A stretch of 64,000 bases of DNA from Laguncularia racemosa (GCA_037954665.1 JBBMOL010000012.1:2542001-2606000), one strand, 5' to 3'. Positions 25,118 through 38,911 are shown, counted from the stretch's first letter. Made by a program: numbers and translations. The notes: a model not told the origin generated them from the letters alone.

Positions 25118-25126
25118 ACACGTGGC
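25118..25126. promoter_or_regulatory. ABRE/G-box motif
   Basis: The sequence acacgtggc is a full ABRE-type G-box (core CACGTG at 25119-25124). Such motifs bind bZIP and bHLH factors in plants and are linked to abscisic-acid or light responses. It lies about 430 bases before the likely transcript start of the TMEM128-like gene. Only the motif is seen; activity is inferred. Confidence 0.4.
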
Positions 25127-25539
25127 CAAAAAATCCGGATGGGAAACTCGGTCGTCCGCTACAACTACAAGCGTGATGAGCGACAATCAAATTTCTGACA
25201 CATTCTACAAGCAACCAATCTGGACCGTTCATCATATCCCTAATCCCCATATAATGACATGTCAGCGAAAACCAAATAAAATTTAGAAGATACATTTCCC
25301 ATAGTGTGGGTTATCAACAGCTTGTCATTGACGGAAGGAGTCATCAAATTCAAATTATACCAAAAAAAAAAATTTTCCTTCCATATTTTAATCATTAAAT
25401 TAAAAAAATTTTCAAAGATGGTTCTGACTCAAAATCATCACGAAACGAATCCACTTCATGAAAACTCAAGTACTTTAACTTGTAAATCACATTCACATGA
25501 ACGTCACTCTCTCTCTTATTTAGGACCCATCACACGGAA

Positions 25540-26537
25540 AATACACGAATAGGGAAGGAGAGAGCAAAGCCCCTTTGTTTTCCTTGTCCTGCTTCCATTC
25601 CCGGAAGAAACAACGTCATTTTGTCGCTTGCTTGTCGTCTTTTACTGATATTGCTTTGTGGGTGTCGAGGGAAATTTGAATCTGAATGTGGGTTCTGGAG
25701 TTCTTGATGAACTGTACCATCAAGACTGAAACTTTGCGAGTGTTTTGATGTGTTTTCGGTTATAGGGTTATTGGGTTGTTTCTTAATTCTTGGATTATGT
25801 CCGTGGTACATTCATGATACGGGGTTGTTAAGAAATTTGAGTTCCTCGTTGGAATTGGGTTTTTTACTGATTGAAAAGTGGTTTGTGTTCCCGTAGGAGG
25901 TTGAGTCGTTGATTTCTGTTAGTCGTTTGCATGTTGAATTGTTCTTCTTGTGTACATTTTGGGAAGCCTGATTGGTAGCTGCTGCTGCATAATGATTCTT
26001 CAGGTCTCCAAAGGATTTAGGATTATCATGTAGTTGTTTTCGAAGGAATGGATTTTGGCTCAAGGTAGGAATCTCCGGGGTCGAAAAGATTTAGAAAATC
26101 ATTTGATAAGCATAAGCGACTTTGCTCTTTTTGGAGAAGTGAATGCAGCATCGGATAGGTATTTTTCTTGTGTTGAAAAATTTATTTATAATCATTCTGT
26201 AGTTTCTTTTGGTGGAGTTGACACTAGAGACAGATTCTTTGTTTATTTTTCCTTTTGGAGGATTGAATTTCCCGCTAGGTAGAGATTCTTTGGTATTGAT
26301 AGGATCTTCGAGTGAGGCATAGTTTTCTTAAATTTTGTTTGGTGGGAAATTGAGTTTGGCGTAGGACAGGGATATTTGAACCTTAGGAATTAAAAGCATC
26401 CCGTAGTTTATTTGGAGAGCTGAAATTTTGCATTGCTTAGGGACTTTTCCGTGTCATAAGGAGCTACATTTATTTTGTCTCTTACTTGTGGCAGTCATTG
26501 GGTTTGGTGTTTAGAGTGGGATAGTTTATTTAAGAAC
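25540..26537 (+). promoter_or_regulatory. 5' leader of the TMEM128-like gene, with probable leader intron
   Basis: A CT-rich patch (ctctctctctt, about 25506-25516) is followed by moderately GC sequence typical of a plant leader. The region contains upstream ATGs and stops in all frames, which argues that part of it is spliced out. A plausible leader intron runs from the donor caag|gtagga (intron start 26065) to the acceptor ggcag (26494), leaving 43 bases before the start codon at 26538. The transcript start is inferred only. Confidence 0.45.
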
Positions 26538-29500
26538 ATGTCTGGAGGGACTCCAGTTGCTGGTGGTGGGTTTATGAGACAGAGGCACAGTCAAGGGTAT
26601 GCTTCTAGTGGTGATGATATTGAGGATGATGCCTGCTCGAGACCCACATTTCTGATGCCTACAGCTCCAAAAAAGCGAACATGGACTGAGATTGTTGAGA
26701 ACATTCTTTGGATTGCTTCGGCTGTCTTCATTGTGTACTTTGGTGATCGGCATCACAATCTTATCCACCTTTTGTTGCATGATGATCGTATCAGAAGGTG
26801 AAATTTTGCTATGGTATAATGTTTCACATAAAGCAAAGTTCCATTATCCATCATTGCTTGTGGTTGACAAAATCTGTTTAATTTTTGTTTGTGTCTATTT
26901 TCTTTTTATGTTAGGCACTACTAAGGTGCTAATGCTTCTATCTCCAGCCATATACACTACTTTAGGCATTGCTTGAGTTAGTCAAAACTTGAATGACAGT
27001 GCAAATGCCCTCTTGAGGTATTGAAAATGACTAGTCAAAAGATATTTGAAGTCTCCTGAAAATATAGATAAATCTCAAAAAGTTTCACAGTAGAAGAGCA
27101 GTTCTTTTTTGGGTAAAGCACAAGAGTGGTTCTGTGCTGGCTAGATGTAAAAAATAAGAATGGAGGAGACATTAGGACTTGTAGCCAGGAGGAGACTTAT
27201 TTATGGAAAAAGATTAAGGACCCTCTGTCCTCATGCTTTGTATTCTCGCCTGCACATGTTTCTTTGTTCTCATTTAATTTGTATTTACAAAGTCAATGTT
27301 TCCTGAAAAAGTGAGAATATTTTTCTTTGTTTCTAAACTTTACTTGATTGGTCTTTTCTTGCAAGCTTTGCTGTGCAAGCAGCATACTGCAGGAAGTGTT
27401 TCCTCGGGACAGGAAACATTTTAGTCAAATTGCGGTGTACTTCGTGCCACATATGTCTACTTAGTTCATAAGCAAGTATCTAAATAGCCTTCAATAGCAA
27501 TCCTCACATGTTTATCTGGTGATAGTGATTTAGAAGTTATAGGCCTAAAGCTTTTTTAAGCAAGAAGAACTTCATTCCGTTTTAGCAGCTTCTCATTTTT
27601 TTGCTTTCTGGCTGAATCTTTGGTGAAAAGTAGCCTTAGCTGAGGTAATAGAATGTCAAATTTCATGGAGACGCAAAATTTTTTTTCACAAAGATTGATT
27701 TAGTTGTAGGCTTCTTATAGCTTCTAATGACCTAGGGTGGGATGCCTACTGTGTAGCCTGTTTAGTATGATTCATTCAGTTTTTTTCTTTACCAACTCTA
27801 GAAAATAGGTAAATAGATAGCAAAGCTCTTACTGTTTGAACTCTTGTAGTACAGGGTGTTCAAATATCTTCAAATGAAAAAGATTGAAAGTAAAGATTCA
27901 TGATGTGTACCTAAACAAATTATAAACAGATAGAAGAAAGTGAGTTGAGATTGGTGAAACTGGAGGTTTTAGACGATAGAAACTATGTAGTTATGCTGAT
28001 ACAATAGAGGGGCCTGGAGAGTTTAGTTAATTTTGGTAGAATTAGTTAAATAAGTGGATTTTTTAGTCCATTGAGTTTTTTTTTTTTTTTCTGATAATTT
28101 ACTATGGAAATGCATGTCAAGGGTGTGGTAGGAGTGATAGAAAGTATAAATAAAAGTCATTTGGATTTCAGCAAGGTCATTTGGTCATTATTATAATTGT
28201 TCCTGTTGAGGAGTAGGAGTTATTAGCTTTGTGTAAGGAGTAGGCTTGCTTTGGTTGTTTCTTTACATATTAGGGTTTGTAACCTCTCAATTTCCATTTC
28301 CATCAATACATTTTCTTTTGGTTTGTAACAATGGCTCCAACCTTCTGGATCTGAAGGAGGAGCTAAGCATGAAGAAGATGGAGATTCAAGTGGAAAATCT
28401 GGAGAAGATGGTTTTGCTATTGTTGGAAGATATGAAAGAGATTGAACATGATAATTAATTGATTTGGAATCAAAACATGGAGTCTCATGCTAAGTTAGGA
28501 AGGATCAAAGATTTGAAGGTCCTGATGGACATTCTCCTTCGTCCACTAGTTGATGGCAAGTTGGGGAGATGACCATTGAAATTGAGATGCTTATGCTCTT
28601 TTAAGAGAACTATGAATGTTGAAGTAGAAGATTATCATCAAAGTGAGTGACAAAATAGATATTTGACAACGAAGTGATAGATCCATGTGAATTCTAGCAG
28701 CCATCGTAAGTTTGTTGACCCAACTAAAATCGCAAATCATCTGGAGGGGAATCCCTTCAAATTAATGGATGTGCAATTAATGGCAAATAAAGTGGATTCA
28801 CCAATGTTCAATGGAATTGGTTTAATTAGTTAAAACATGCGCTGAACAATATTTCAAAATTAGTCACACTTTGTCTTCTTTTCTTGAGATAGAAAGTTCA
28901 ACTAACTTCTGTTTGCATGGAGGGAAGGGTAAAGTGTTGGTTCAGGATTTGAGGAAGTGAATTCCTTATACCATTTGGGAGATGTTGATAGATGATATGT
29001 TGCTAATTCGTATGAAAGATGGCATAAAATCAAGAGGAGAATATTGAAAGATTTATTGAACATCCTGAATCTTTTTTGGCACAATTGCCCAATTAACTAG
29101 AGGAACAAAAACTTCAATACTTTTAGGCCACAAGTTGAGGACATCATTTGGATTTAGGGAGGTCATTCAGCCATTTTTTTCATTTTTCCTATCGAGTAGG
29201 AGCCATTAGCTGTGTATGGAGCAGACTTGCTCTGCATTGTGTCTATCTACCTACTCTAGGGCTTGTGATCTATTAATTTCCATTTCAGTTGACAAAATCC
29301 TCTTTTGTTTTTTTTTGGGTTCGTCACATGTGCCTTGGTATCTAATATTTTGAAAATTATGTGTGGCTATATATAAGTATAGATTAAATTCTGGAGCATC
29401 ACTTTTAATTCTTTTCATTCAAATTCTTTTGATTTTTCAAAACAATACCTGTAGATCTTTTTGATTACATGTGAAGAATATACCATGCCATCCAATAGAA

Positions 29501-31232
29501 AAGGATACAATTCTGTATTTTGTGGATGAGACTATTGTTTCCTTCTTTCTGAACATATTTTTGTTTGTTGATTTCCTGCATGTCTACTTATGAAGTTCAT
29601 AGGTTGAATAGACTGGTTCTTAAGTTGAGTTAAACAGATTTAACGTTATCTCGTTTGGTCACATTTGTGGTTCTTTGTTCGGCTTACAAGATTTAAGTTA
29701 GACGGGGAGGATGCAACTAACATATATTCTACCGGAAGGCCACTGTAGAATTGGCTCTTAATCACATTTTTCTCACTTGGTTTTGTGATGAGCCATTAGC
29801 CTATCAATTTTATTCCTCTCTTTTAAAAACTTGATTGTGGCTGAGTGTTGGTTGATATATCCTCATTCCATCCTGTTGTGGGGTTCAGTGAATTCATAAT
29901 AGTCTGTGTTTCGGGCTAGAGGTAAGAATAGATAAATAAATGAAATGAAGTGATACTTCTTTTCATCTTGTCCTGATGTCTCCCTTCTTACATTTTTTCC
30001 CCATTTGCTGGGTAGGTGAGAGGTAAGAATCGGTGACTTCTCTTAATGAATGTGTCATGGTGTTTAGCCTATGCTATTCAGTTTTTTGCTTAAATAATGA
30101 CAAGATGAATTTTAAGTTCCAAACAATAATATGTAGATGATAACTGGATTGCAAAATGGTGGGAAGGGAAGTGTAACCAGCCTCATTTTTATAAGAACAA
30201 TATAAATGGACAGCTGGATGCCAATGGAACAGGTTTTTCTTTTCTTTCTTTTTTTTTTGTTGGGGTGGGGGGGTGTAAATGTTTGCACTGGTGTTATTAT
30301 GATCCCATTCTTCTTTGCTCTCCTTTGATATTCTTTCAAAAATAGCTTATCCTTGGATCTGGAATTGCCTCATTCTGATCTTTAGTAGGTGAAAAACTTG
30401 TAGGGGCCATTAGGTTGCATCTGATTATCTTGGCTTCTTTCTCATGTTGATACCCCAACTTCTTCCCAATCCATGATTCTCATTTATGCTGGAGTGAAAG
30501 ATTGTTTCTATGAATATTAGGCTCCTGAAATTGTCATTGTCTAGCCTACGCTGTATTACCATACATTCATCGAAGTTGCAATGGTGTTATGACTTCTATA
30601 TTTGTTGCTTGTTATGTATTTTTAGAGCATGCCCCAATCCTGTCTTATACTTGCAATTAATCTTTTTCCTTTTTTATCAGAATACCATTATACCTTGGGA
30701 TGGCTGCTGTTGCCTTGAATTTTCTCTTTTTCTTTTACACAAGCATGCGGGCTTGGGGTGCAAGAAGATTTGATGAAAAGTGGGAACTTGCTGGTATATC
30801 TGCTTTGCCATATGTTACGATACTTGGGCTGATTGCTTTTTGCTTGTAAGAGCTATTCCTTTTATTTTTTCGGGTAAATTTGTAAGAGCTATTGTGCCAC
30901 TCTGTATTCTATTTTTCTTCCACTTTTGGGTGGATAGATCATTGCTATTGGCTTCTAGTAACGATATTTTGTTTTCTTCATCCCGCTCCTGTTTATTATC
31001 ACTGCATGCAGGCTATCTTTTGCCTTATGGCCAATTTTCAGCTTTTTGACCATTCCTCTCCTGGTATGTAAACAGATGACCTTCATTTTGTTATTTTACT
31101 ATTTCTCATTTAATATTGTCCAATGTCTACTTTGTCTTGCAGTTTACACTGTTTATGGCTGGCATGGTAATATTCCCCTATCTTGTGATTGGCATGCTCA
31201 GATCGCAGAATGACACACTGCGAACTGATTAA
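26538..31232 (+). CDS. TMEM128-like multi-pass membrane protein
   Basis: Four coding exons, 26538-26797, 30681-30845, 31012-31063 and 31143-31232, join cleanly at GT...AG introns into 567 bases, 188 residues plus stop TAA. The protein opens MSGGTPVAGGGFMRQRHSQG, has an acidic, probably cytosolic N-terminal tail, then four hydrophobic segments: about residues 57-70 (VENILWIASAVFIVYFG), 92-110 (YLGMAAVALNFLFFFYTS), 128-146 and 149-175. The motifs DRHHNLIHLLLHDDRIRR, RRFDEKWE and FALWPIFSFLTIPLL place it with the plant relatives of animal TMEM128. Full length and no internal stop suggest an intact gene. The family's molecular role is not established; an endomembrane location is likely from the topology. 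The first coding intron is 3883 bases and hosts a small LTR element. The start is supported by conservation of the MSGG N-terminus in plant homologues as I recall them. Confidence 0.9.
28156..29345 (+). mobile_element. small non-autonomous LTR element in the TMEM128-like intron
   Basis: Two related segments, about 28156-28330 and 29142-29328, share in order gtcatttggattt, gagtaggag, attagct, gtgta, gcttgct, tagggtttgta and aatttccatttc, and both end in a TTYGTMACA-type CA. Between them lies about 800 bases with fragments of a gypsy gag: KKMEIQVENLEKMVL, VDSPMFNG, then on other frames KVLVQDLRK, PYTIWEMLIDDML. Stops and frame changes break it, and no pol is present. A TTGGTATC motif, like a primer-binding site for tRNA-Met, follows the second repeat rather than the first. 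Confidence 0.6.
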
Positions 31233-32560
31233 GATTTGAATTCTGGAACTGTACCAGCATGGATTAATCTATATTGAAGTTGGAGAGATGGTTATTACTT
31301 GAATCATCTTTTCCTGCATTGATGCATTTGGCGCCATCATTTGTGCTTGTGGTCCTGAGTGATTAAAACCCAACAATCTTTCAGTCGATCAGCTCTCTAA
31401 CATTTTGTCAATGGTTGAATGGTGCACTCCTTTGTGTGTCTTTTATCTACACCGACACAAGGCCTGCAGATAGTGAAAATGATGGCATGGTAATGAAATG
31501 AGATTGATCCACATCAGCGATAGCAACATCACATGATTTTTATCACTTGCTTGTAATTTGTTGCCTTCTACAATTGCATTTTATCGTCCAAGATGGATTA
31601 GGTCGCTGTAAATTCGTGCATTTTGAGTTAGGATGTGAGGATGGGCCCTTTGCAAGATCAATCGTATACAAATTACAGATGATAATTATTTTTCATGTCT
31701 TTATTTATTTATTTTCCCATAGGAAGAGGTTCCTTTTCATTCAGTTCCTATTTTGGAAAATTGTATAGGATCTACTGTATCAGCATTCTAGATTTTTGCA
31801 GCCGACTGCCACCTGCTGTGGTATTGGTTGCACATTTCTTGTGAGGTCCGGATAGAGTTTTCTGCTGTAAATTCTTTGAAATGGGGAAAATGCTTATAGG
31901 TCATACAGCGGTCAACCAGTATGATTTCAGAGAATCTGCGGTTCTCTCGGTTGTTAAAGACGACAGAACAAGGGACCAAATACTGAGTTGAAATGTAGTG
32001 CCTAAATAGCTTTGTGTTATTCATTTTGGACATTCTAGCTGTTTACTTGAAGGATTTATGTTGGCTATAGCCATCTGTAGTATCGTGGGGTTTCATTACT
32101 CTTATAAAACCGGGCTTTGAGAAACTTCTGCTCAATCATGTCGTAGCTATAGGCTGTGTTGATGGGCGAGAGATAATTGCAGAATTGATGGCTTAAGCTT
32201 TAGTCAATGAGTGGACATATGTTATGCAGGACTACTCATTCATGTCTTCTTCCATGGGAGGACCAGAGACTGAGTGGAAGAAAACAAAGGAAAAGTAGAC
32301 CTATTTGTTTTCTTCTTCTTAGCTTGAAATATACAATTTGATGCTGTGACAAGTTGTGGCGCAAATAACCAGTAGAAGTTGAACATCCTTGTATGATGTG
32401 ATAAAAATTTTGAGGTTCAAAATGGCACCTGCTTTTGACTTATCTTCCATGTGAACGAACTGGATTTATAACATTGAATTTCATTAGTTGTTTTTTATCA
32501 ATGACCAAAGTGCTGATCTAGGACATTATTATGGCTTTTTTTTTATTTTTTATTTTTCTG
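31233..32560 (+). other. TMEM128-like 3' untranslated and downstream region
   Basis: The composition stays close to that of the gene until about 32450, then becomes AT-rich. No convincing reading frame is present. Part will be the 3' untranslated region; the remainder may be an extended transcript or ordinary flank. Confidence 0.4.
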
Positions 32561-34832
32561 TGCATAAGCGTAACAAAAGTGTTTAATATTTGGATTTAAG
32601 TTGAAAATTTTCACAAGGGTGACGCATAATATGTTATATCAGAAAAAATTGATAAAAAATACATTTTAAGAAGGCTTGATATTAAATGGAAGTTCTCTAA
32701 AAATGTTATGTTTGTCGGCTGAAAATAACCAGTAAATAGCAAAAGAACCTCATGACAGCCTAGTATTTCTATTGATTGTACTAGTTTTCCTCTTTACATT
32801 TATCATAAGAGTAATGTTACATATTAGAATATGCAAATAATATTTTGGTATTAGTGGAGCATAATGGACATTAGAATCATAGGAACATGCTAGGGTAAAT
32901 TCTAGGATGAATATTAGACATTAGAGAGTAGGGCTCTTGTAATGAATTTTCGAAATTTACTTCCATGGCTTAGGATATAAGGTATAAATTCTTATATACA
33001 TTGGAATTTGCTTGGAAAGATGTACCTTATTTCCCAGAGTTTAAGCTATCTTATGTTTTCACAATTCATTTAAGATTAAGTTATAAAAATCTTCATTTAG
33101 CAACTACAATGGGCCATTTTCCCCCTTCCGACAGCATGAAAGGGTTCATTTGGCAATTCACTCATTTACTATGTGGTGAAGCATGTCGCAACGACACTAA
33201 CCTATTTAGATAAGCTATATGTCACGTTCATACTTTGATTATGCTAAACAATCAATGACAACTAATATATTGTTTATTCTATTTAATTAAAATTAGTTGC
33301 ATTTAGTATTGTATAATTATGTCAAAACAAGTAACTAAACATAAAAAGAAAAAAATGTCGATCCTCCACTGGGAAACTAATAGGTGGTTGCTCGACGTAT
33401 CCCTAGTTGCTCAATATCCATTTATTTCTTCTTTACAATTCTAGATTTTTGTTTGTCAATGTAAGATTTTCAAATTATTTTAGCCGTTTAATTATTTTAT
33501 AATTGTAGAAATAGCCAGGGGTATATATTTCCAACTTCTAGTAGCATATCCAACACTCTACTTTAAGTGTAAATATGTAATTTTATTTTTAAGGAGAAGT
33601 ATATTTTTAGTTCTTAATATTTATTTACTTTTTATATTTGAGTCCTCTATCTTTTTTCCTCCTTTTCCATTTGAGTCTTTAATCCTTTTTTTTTTTCTAT
33701 TTGAATTCTCAATATTATCAAAATGCTACAAAAATAAGATTTTCATTAAATATGTTAAATTTTCATCTATTTTATAAATGTATTAGCTATTGATTAGCTT
33801 TAGATTAGTTAGCATGATGGCTAGGGTGCATATAATTTTTTAAGGCTCCTTTTTTATTTTAAATTATTCTATTATATTTTTATTATATTATATCATCATA
33901 TATATTTCATATTATTTTTATTTATTATGTAAATAAATATATTTAATATTATCATTTTTGTTAATTTAATTATTATAAATTGATAATTTAAAGGTGATAC
34001 GTGTCAAAGATGTATGAAAAATTTAATATATTCAACAGTTCTTTTTTATTTTTTATTTTTGTAAAGTTTTAAAAATGTTAAAGAATCAAATAAAAAAAAT
34101 TAAAAACTCAAATAGAAAAGAAGGTTAACATTAATGACTTATTCTATTCTATTTCAAGTAAACACAAGTTGATGTTTTGGTTTTGGTTCCGGCTAAATCC
34201 AATATTCGTGGAAGGTGGATGACCAAATCTATTCTCTCTTTCCATTTATTTAACTTATAACCCAAAGAAAAATAGGATATACTATATAGAAAAAAAAAAA
34301 ACAATGAAAAAAAGAATATAGAGACCAAACCCATTGAAAAAATAAATTGAACTGATTATCTATTGGCCATTGGGGATGGATTCGCATGAAGCATAAGAAC
34401 TTTTTAATGTTTTATATTATTAACTATTTTGATCTACATAACGCCATGCTGGTGCATAATTTTATTTTGTTTGTAGCTTATAACTGCATGCAGATGCATT
34501 ATGCACTTGTATCACCAGAGTTCCTTGGACCTAATCCACTTTAATTGTCGTGTGCCTTTCTCATCCAAGTTTACAGATCAATTCAATTCTTCATATGTTT
34601 ATCTTCTGCTTTATCCAGCAGCTACATGATGGGTTATTTTCCTTTCACATTATTGTCAGACATGTTTCAAACGAGAAATAACCCTACCAAAGTTTAGGCT
34701 TTCTGATGGAAGTTTGACTTGTCCTGTCCTTTCATTCTCAATCCTTTATCGATGCAAACTACTCATGGAGTTTGAGAAATCACTTTAAGGAAACAGCACT
34801 AAAGCGATGATAAGATGAAAGAAAAAAAAAAT

Positions 34833-34853
34833 GAAGAAGAAGAAGAAGAAGAA
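34833..34853. repeat. (GAA)n microsatellite
   Basis: Seven GAA/AAG units in a row next to a poly-A tract. Confidence 0.9.
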
Positions 34854-35779
34854 TTTCTAGGGCGGACCAACTTCAAATTCTGAAAATTTTAAGACCTTTA
34901 TTTGATGCATATTTGAATATTTTTACATAGATCTAATTTATATAAGAACTTTTTTTAAGTAACTCTCATGGTACTTCGTTCACATGTGGTTTGTGGATCA
35001 TGATATGTGTACCACTTTTTTTAGATCGCTCTCATAGTGATCTTACTTTCACATATATCTATCCATCATATGATTTATATGAGATTCTTTTTTAGGTCTC
35101 TCCTTCGTGGAAGCCAGCCCTACAAACTCGTGTCATTACATGAGAGGCGGTAGGTCATGCATTATGAGTTAGATTTTACTTTTTGCAAAATAAAACCCTT
35201 GTACGCGTAGCAGGAGAATTCTATATGCTTATTCACCCATGTAGTCAACGTATATCCTTTAAAATCAAGCAATTAGCTGCCATATGGTCCATACCCATGA
35301 AATTTTCTTGTGAACCCCACGCACTACCCTTACTTTCTCCATCCTTAGACCTCACCCATGTCTTGTCTCCTAAATTTATGAAGACATGTTTCAACATACT
35401 ATTCCCTCTCCTCCAGAGAAAATGCACTTTGATGAACATAAACCACCTACAATAGTGCATGTCCCTATATGTATTTCTAGTGACACTTTGCATCATCAGA
35501 TAGTGACACCTCCATTATAAACGGTTTTGGATCTTGATCCGCCGAAAAGAAAAGTTGCATGTTTCTTTGAGATTATTGAGATCCCATCAATTGTGCAAAG
35601 CCATTCAATGGATTGGATTGGATGGCTAAAAAGTAGGTGGTTGCTTTTTCTAGTTTATGATAAGGCATGTACGAATCATTTGGTTGAAAAGTGCACATGG
35701 ACATCGTAGCATCACAAAGAGGGACACGTAGAGTTCATAGGCAACTGTTGCTAGGAGTTGGCACTATTAGAGGTGAGCA

Positions 35780-36290
35780 TCGAATTGTTGGTCTTAGGTC
35801 TCCAAAATTCCGGCCTTTTTGTAAGCTAATAATTAAACTAATCGAATGCCTAAAATAAGCAAGTAGGCCAACTTGAAGTACTTAACCAAATTAGTCTTAC
35901 TTATGTTTTTTTATCAGGTTGAGATGAGTTGAAGCTTGGATTTGATTTGAAATTTAGTGATCAAGTTGGACTTAGAATTGGTTAAGTTTATAATTTTGAG
36001 CTAGAGCTTAATTTTATGTAGTAATTGATAAATTCAAGTTCAACTTAATTAAATTCATTTAGACTCGATATTTCTAAAAATTATCTTCTTTTTTTTTTAG
36101 TTAAAGTAATATTTATATTCAAATTCAACAAATACTTAAGCTTGCCTTGAATATAATAAGGTTCGCGAGCTAATCGTGCTAAATAATATAAAATTTGAGT
36201 TTAACTTAATAAATTATCCAAGTAATCAAAGATCAAGATTAACTTGATTGTTTTTAAATCTAATTAGAATAGTTTGTAAATAAATTTAAC
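35780..36290. repeat. second AGCTTGAGC-like dispersed repeat
   Basis: Words such as gagctagagctt, aagcttgccttg, cgagctaatcg, ttgagtttaact and acttgattg alternate on both strands, as in 4290-5190. It is a decayed member of the same kind of repeat; limits are approximate. Confidence 0.35.
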
Positions 36291-38789
36291 TCATTTACAC
36301 AATTAATGATAAAATATATGAAATATAGCGTTGGAAGTGCTATCTATAGGATGTTTTAGAGAAATTAAAAGAGAAGAATATGTAAATACATTTCTAGAAC
36401 GAGGTATATCAACCATAGAAAATAATATTATTTTTTATTGATTTAAATATTTAAATTTGTATGTAATACTATAATATATATATTTTTCATATGTACTAGC
36501 ATTTTCCTCTATATTAATCTCATCACTCGCATAATGAAGAATATTCCAATTATTATGTTTCACATACCTTATCAAGCATAGCCAAATCTGTATTGAACTT
36601 CGCTGTCTCAATTTTCATGTCCCCACATACAATATTTATATGAATGCACTCATTGAAATGTATTATTACTAAATTGACTTCTCTCGGCATCACCATTATT
36701 ACAGAAAGTACTTTCCAGATACTAAGAAACTCCATTATTCAAATTAAATCAAAATAAACCGATAAATAAAATATATAATATATATATAAATTCATGGACG
36801 CACTTCCAAAGGGGTGAATCTCTATAAGTAAAGTAGGTGGTTTTTACACCTGACACAAAAAACTATATGAAGAATGGAAATCCATGACTTCTATCAAATG
36901 ATAACTATATATGAGCAAAAAAATTTAAAGATTAATATATATTACATATTATATATATATAAATAGTATAAAATATATATAATAATTATTTGAAAATTAT
37001 TTATTTTACAATTATACATATCAAAATATTATTATTATTTATATATTATACGTATATAACATATAGTATATATTAATTAATAAATTTTTTTCATACAAAA
37101 AAAAAAGAAAAACATAAAAACACGAAACATAAATTCATAAAATATTTTTAATACAAGACTCATCATGAATACAAAACACATGTCAGCAATACATAAAGTA
37201 ATGGAAATAGAGGGATTCAAAACCATATTATTTATGCGAATAGATTGAGACTTAAAGCACTTCACTTAATAGGGATGCGATGATATCGACGGCTCATGTG
37301 AGGGGTGGGGGGTGCAAAAAGAAGAGTTGACGAAGATGTGTGCCAAGACAAACCGAGTCGAGTATTGCCAATGAATAGAAACATAACGCCATGCAAAATC
37401 AGCCGACTTTGATGTGACAGGACATGCCGTATTTTCCTAAATCCTTTATATAATTCGAAGTAACTAGTGCTCCGTTCATTTTTGTATTTTATTTTTGGTA
37501 ATATACGTAAAGTGTTTACAAAAATAAAGCTAGTCTATAGTAGAATGATAAAAGGAACTTCTAGAAAGATTAAGATGTGGTAAAATGGATACCACAAATA
37601 TACTTCTAATGAACAATATTTATGTGAATGAGGGATAATGGAAAAGTAATTTTTATTGGATTGATTTTATGAAATTCAGCCACACAAAACAATATGACAA
37701 AAAGCTGCATATTTATTATTTAATTCTGAAGGTAGTTTTTACTACATATTCGTGGGGCGACATATTTGTTGCCAGATTTTTGTAAACTCGTCATAAAAGT
37801 ATCTTTCCTTCTCTAATAGCTAGGTAGAAGAATGACTTAAAATGAAGTTGGAAGGCCATTTCAGCATAACCATAAATTAATTTTGCAAGTCCATCATATT
37901 CAAACTAACCAATTCTTTCTTTTCTACCATAGAAATATTCGTATTTGCTTGACTCTTTTGCTTACAGTAGAACCATATCATAGGCATCCATCACATATTG
38001 ATTGATTTCTAGTAGTTCAATTGTCTACAATTGCACTCGATTTGGATCCCATCCTCAATCTAATTATCCATACTTAGATGTCGTATTTGGAACCCATGAA
38101 CCAAAGACACAAAAGCACAATAAGATTATCATAGATCTATCATTCTCTTCTCTGTCGGTATCTCTAACACAATACTCATGTTCACACTCAATTAAAATAC
38201 TACTAACGACCTTCATAAGTCTGACTATACTAGGATTACATTTGAAAAACCCTAAATTTATGTATTTATCAAATTTTCCTAACGTTATACTGAACCCTTT
38301 GGTATGTCGATCACAAGTCCAAACATTGCGTATGGACTGAGGAGAAGATTCAGGAAGTTAGGGATTTGAAAGGATGAACTGGAAGAAAGAAAATGGGGGA
38401 AGTGATAAGTTTTATTGTTTGATAAAGAAGAATATTGGAACGAATGAATAGGAAGCAAAAGTTAGTAATATACCTTTTAATTAAAATATAAGGAAGTCCC
38501 TATAATCATAAAATATGCTTTGGTTTTAAGGATAAAATAGTTATTTAATTGAGTAAATGGTATGAATCTCTTGAAAACTTTTAAAATTATACAGACTTTT
38601 AATTTTTTAAAAAATCGATAATTAATATCCTAAAAAACAAGCGTGAGCTTCATTTTCTTTATTAACTAAATTGCTACATATAAAGTGAGTCAAAATAGAT
38701 AATTACTAGGTGATTTATTCATACATTTAATTAATTAATTAAAATTTAAAAAATAACTTTAAAAGCAAGAAAATAAAAACAAAAGCAAC

Positions 38790-38808
38790 ATATATATATA
38801 TATATATA
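38790..38808. repeat. (TA)n microsatellite
   Basis: About nine TA units. Confidence 0.85.
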
Positions 38809-38911
38809 AAAGAAAAGGTAGAAAATACATTTAAAAAGGCATGAAATAAAAAAAAAACCAAAAAATATAACAAAAGGTATTTTTTTTAGCATTGTCGGCC
38901 ACCTATTTATT

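Noticed and set aside
25304..26063. Several open frames on both strands upstream of the TMEM128-like gene
   Set aside because: They overlap each other, lack family resemblance and fall in the promoter and leader.
30112..30339. Open frame with a Lys/Arg-rich stretch
   Set aside because: It is the complement of a T-rich, polypyrimidine part of the TMEM128-like intron.
31547..32033. Possible small genes on either strand after the TMEM128-like stop
   Set aside because: No recognisable domain; better explained as 3' untranslated and flanking sequence.
33001..33213. 70-codon + strand frame
   Set aside because: Reads somewhat like protein but has no family match and no gene context.
35183..35709. 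Open frames on both strands in a slightly GC-richer patch
   Set aside because: No motif and no splice partner; the frames overlap on opposite strands.
36553..36735. 60-codon minus-strand frame
   Set aside because: Short, AT-rich and unlike any family I know; chance is likely.
38002..38340. 112-codon + strand frame
   Set aside because: Serine- and leucine-rich by composition, no domain, no matching exon nearby.
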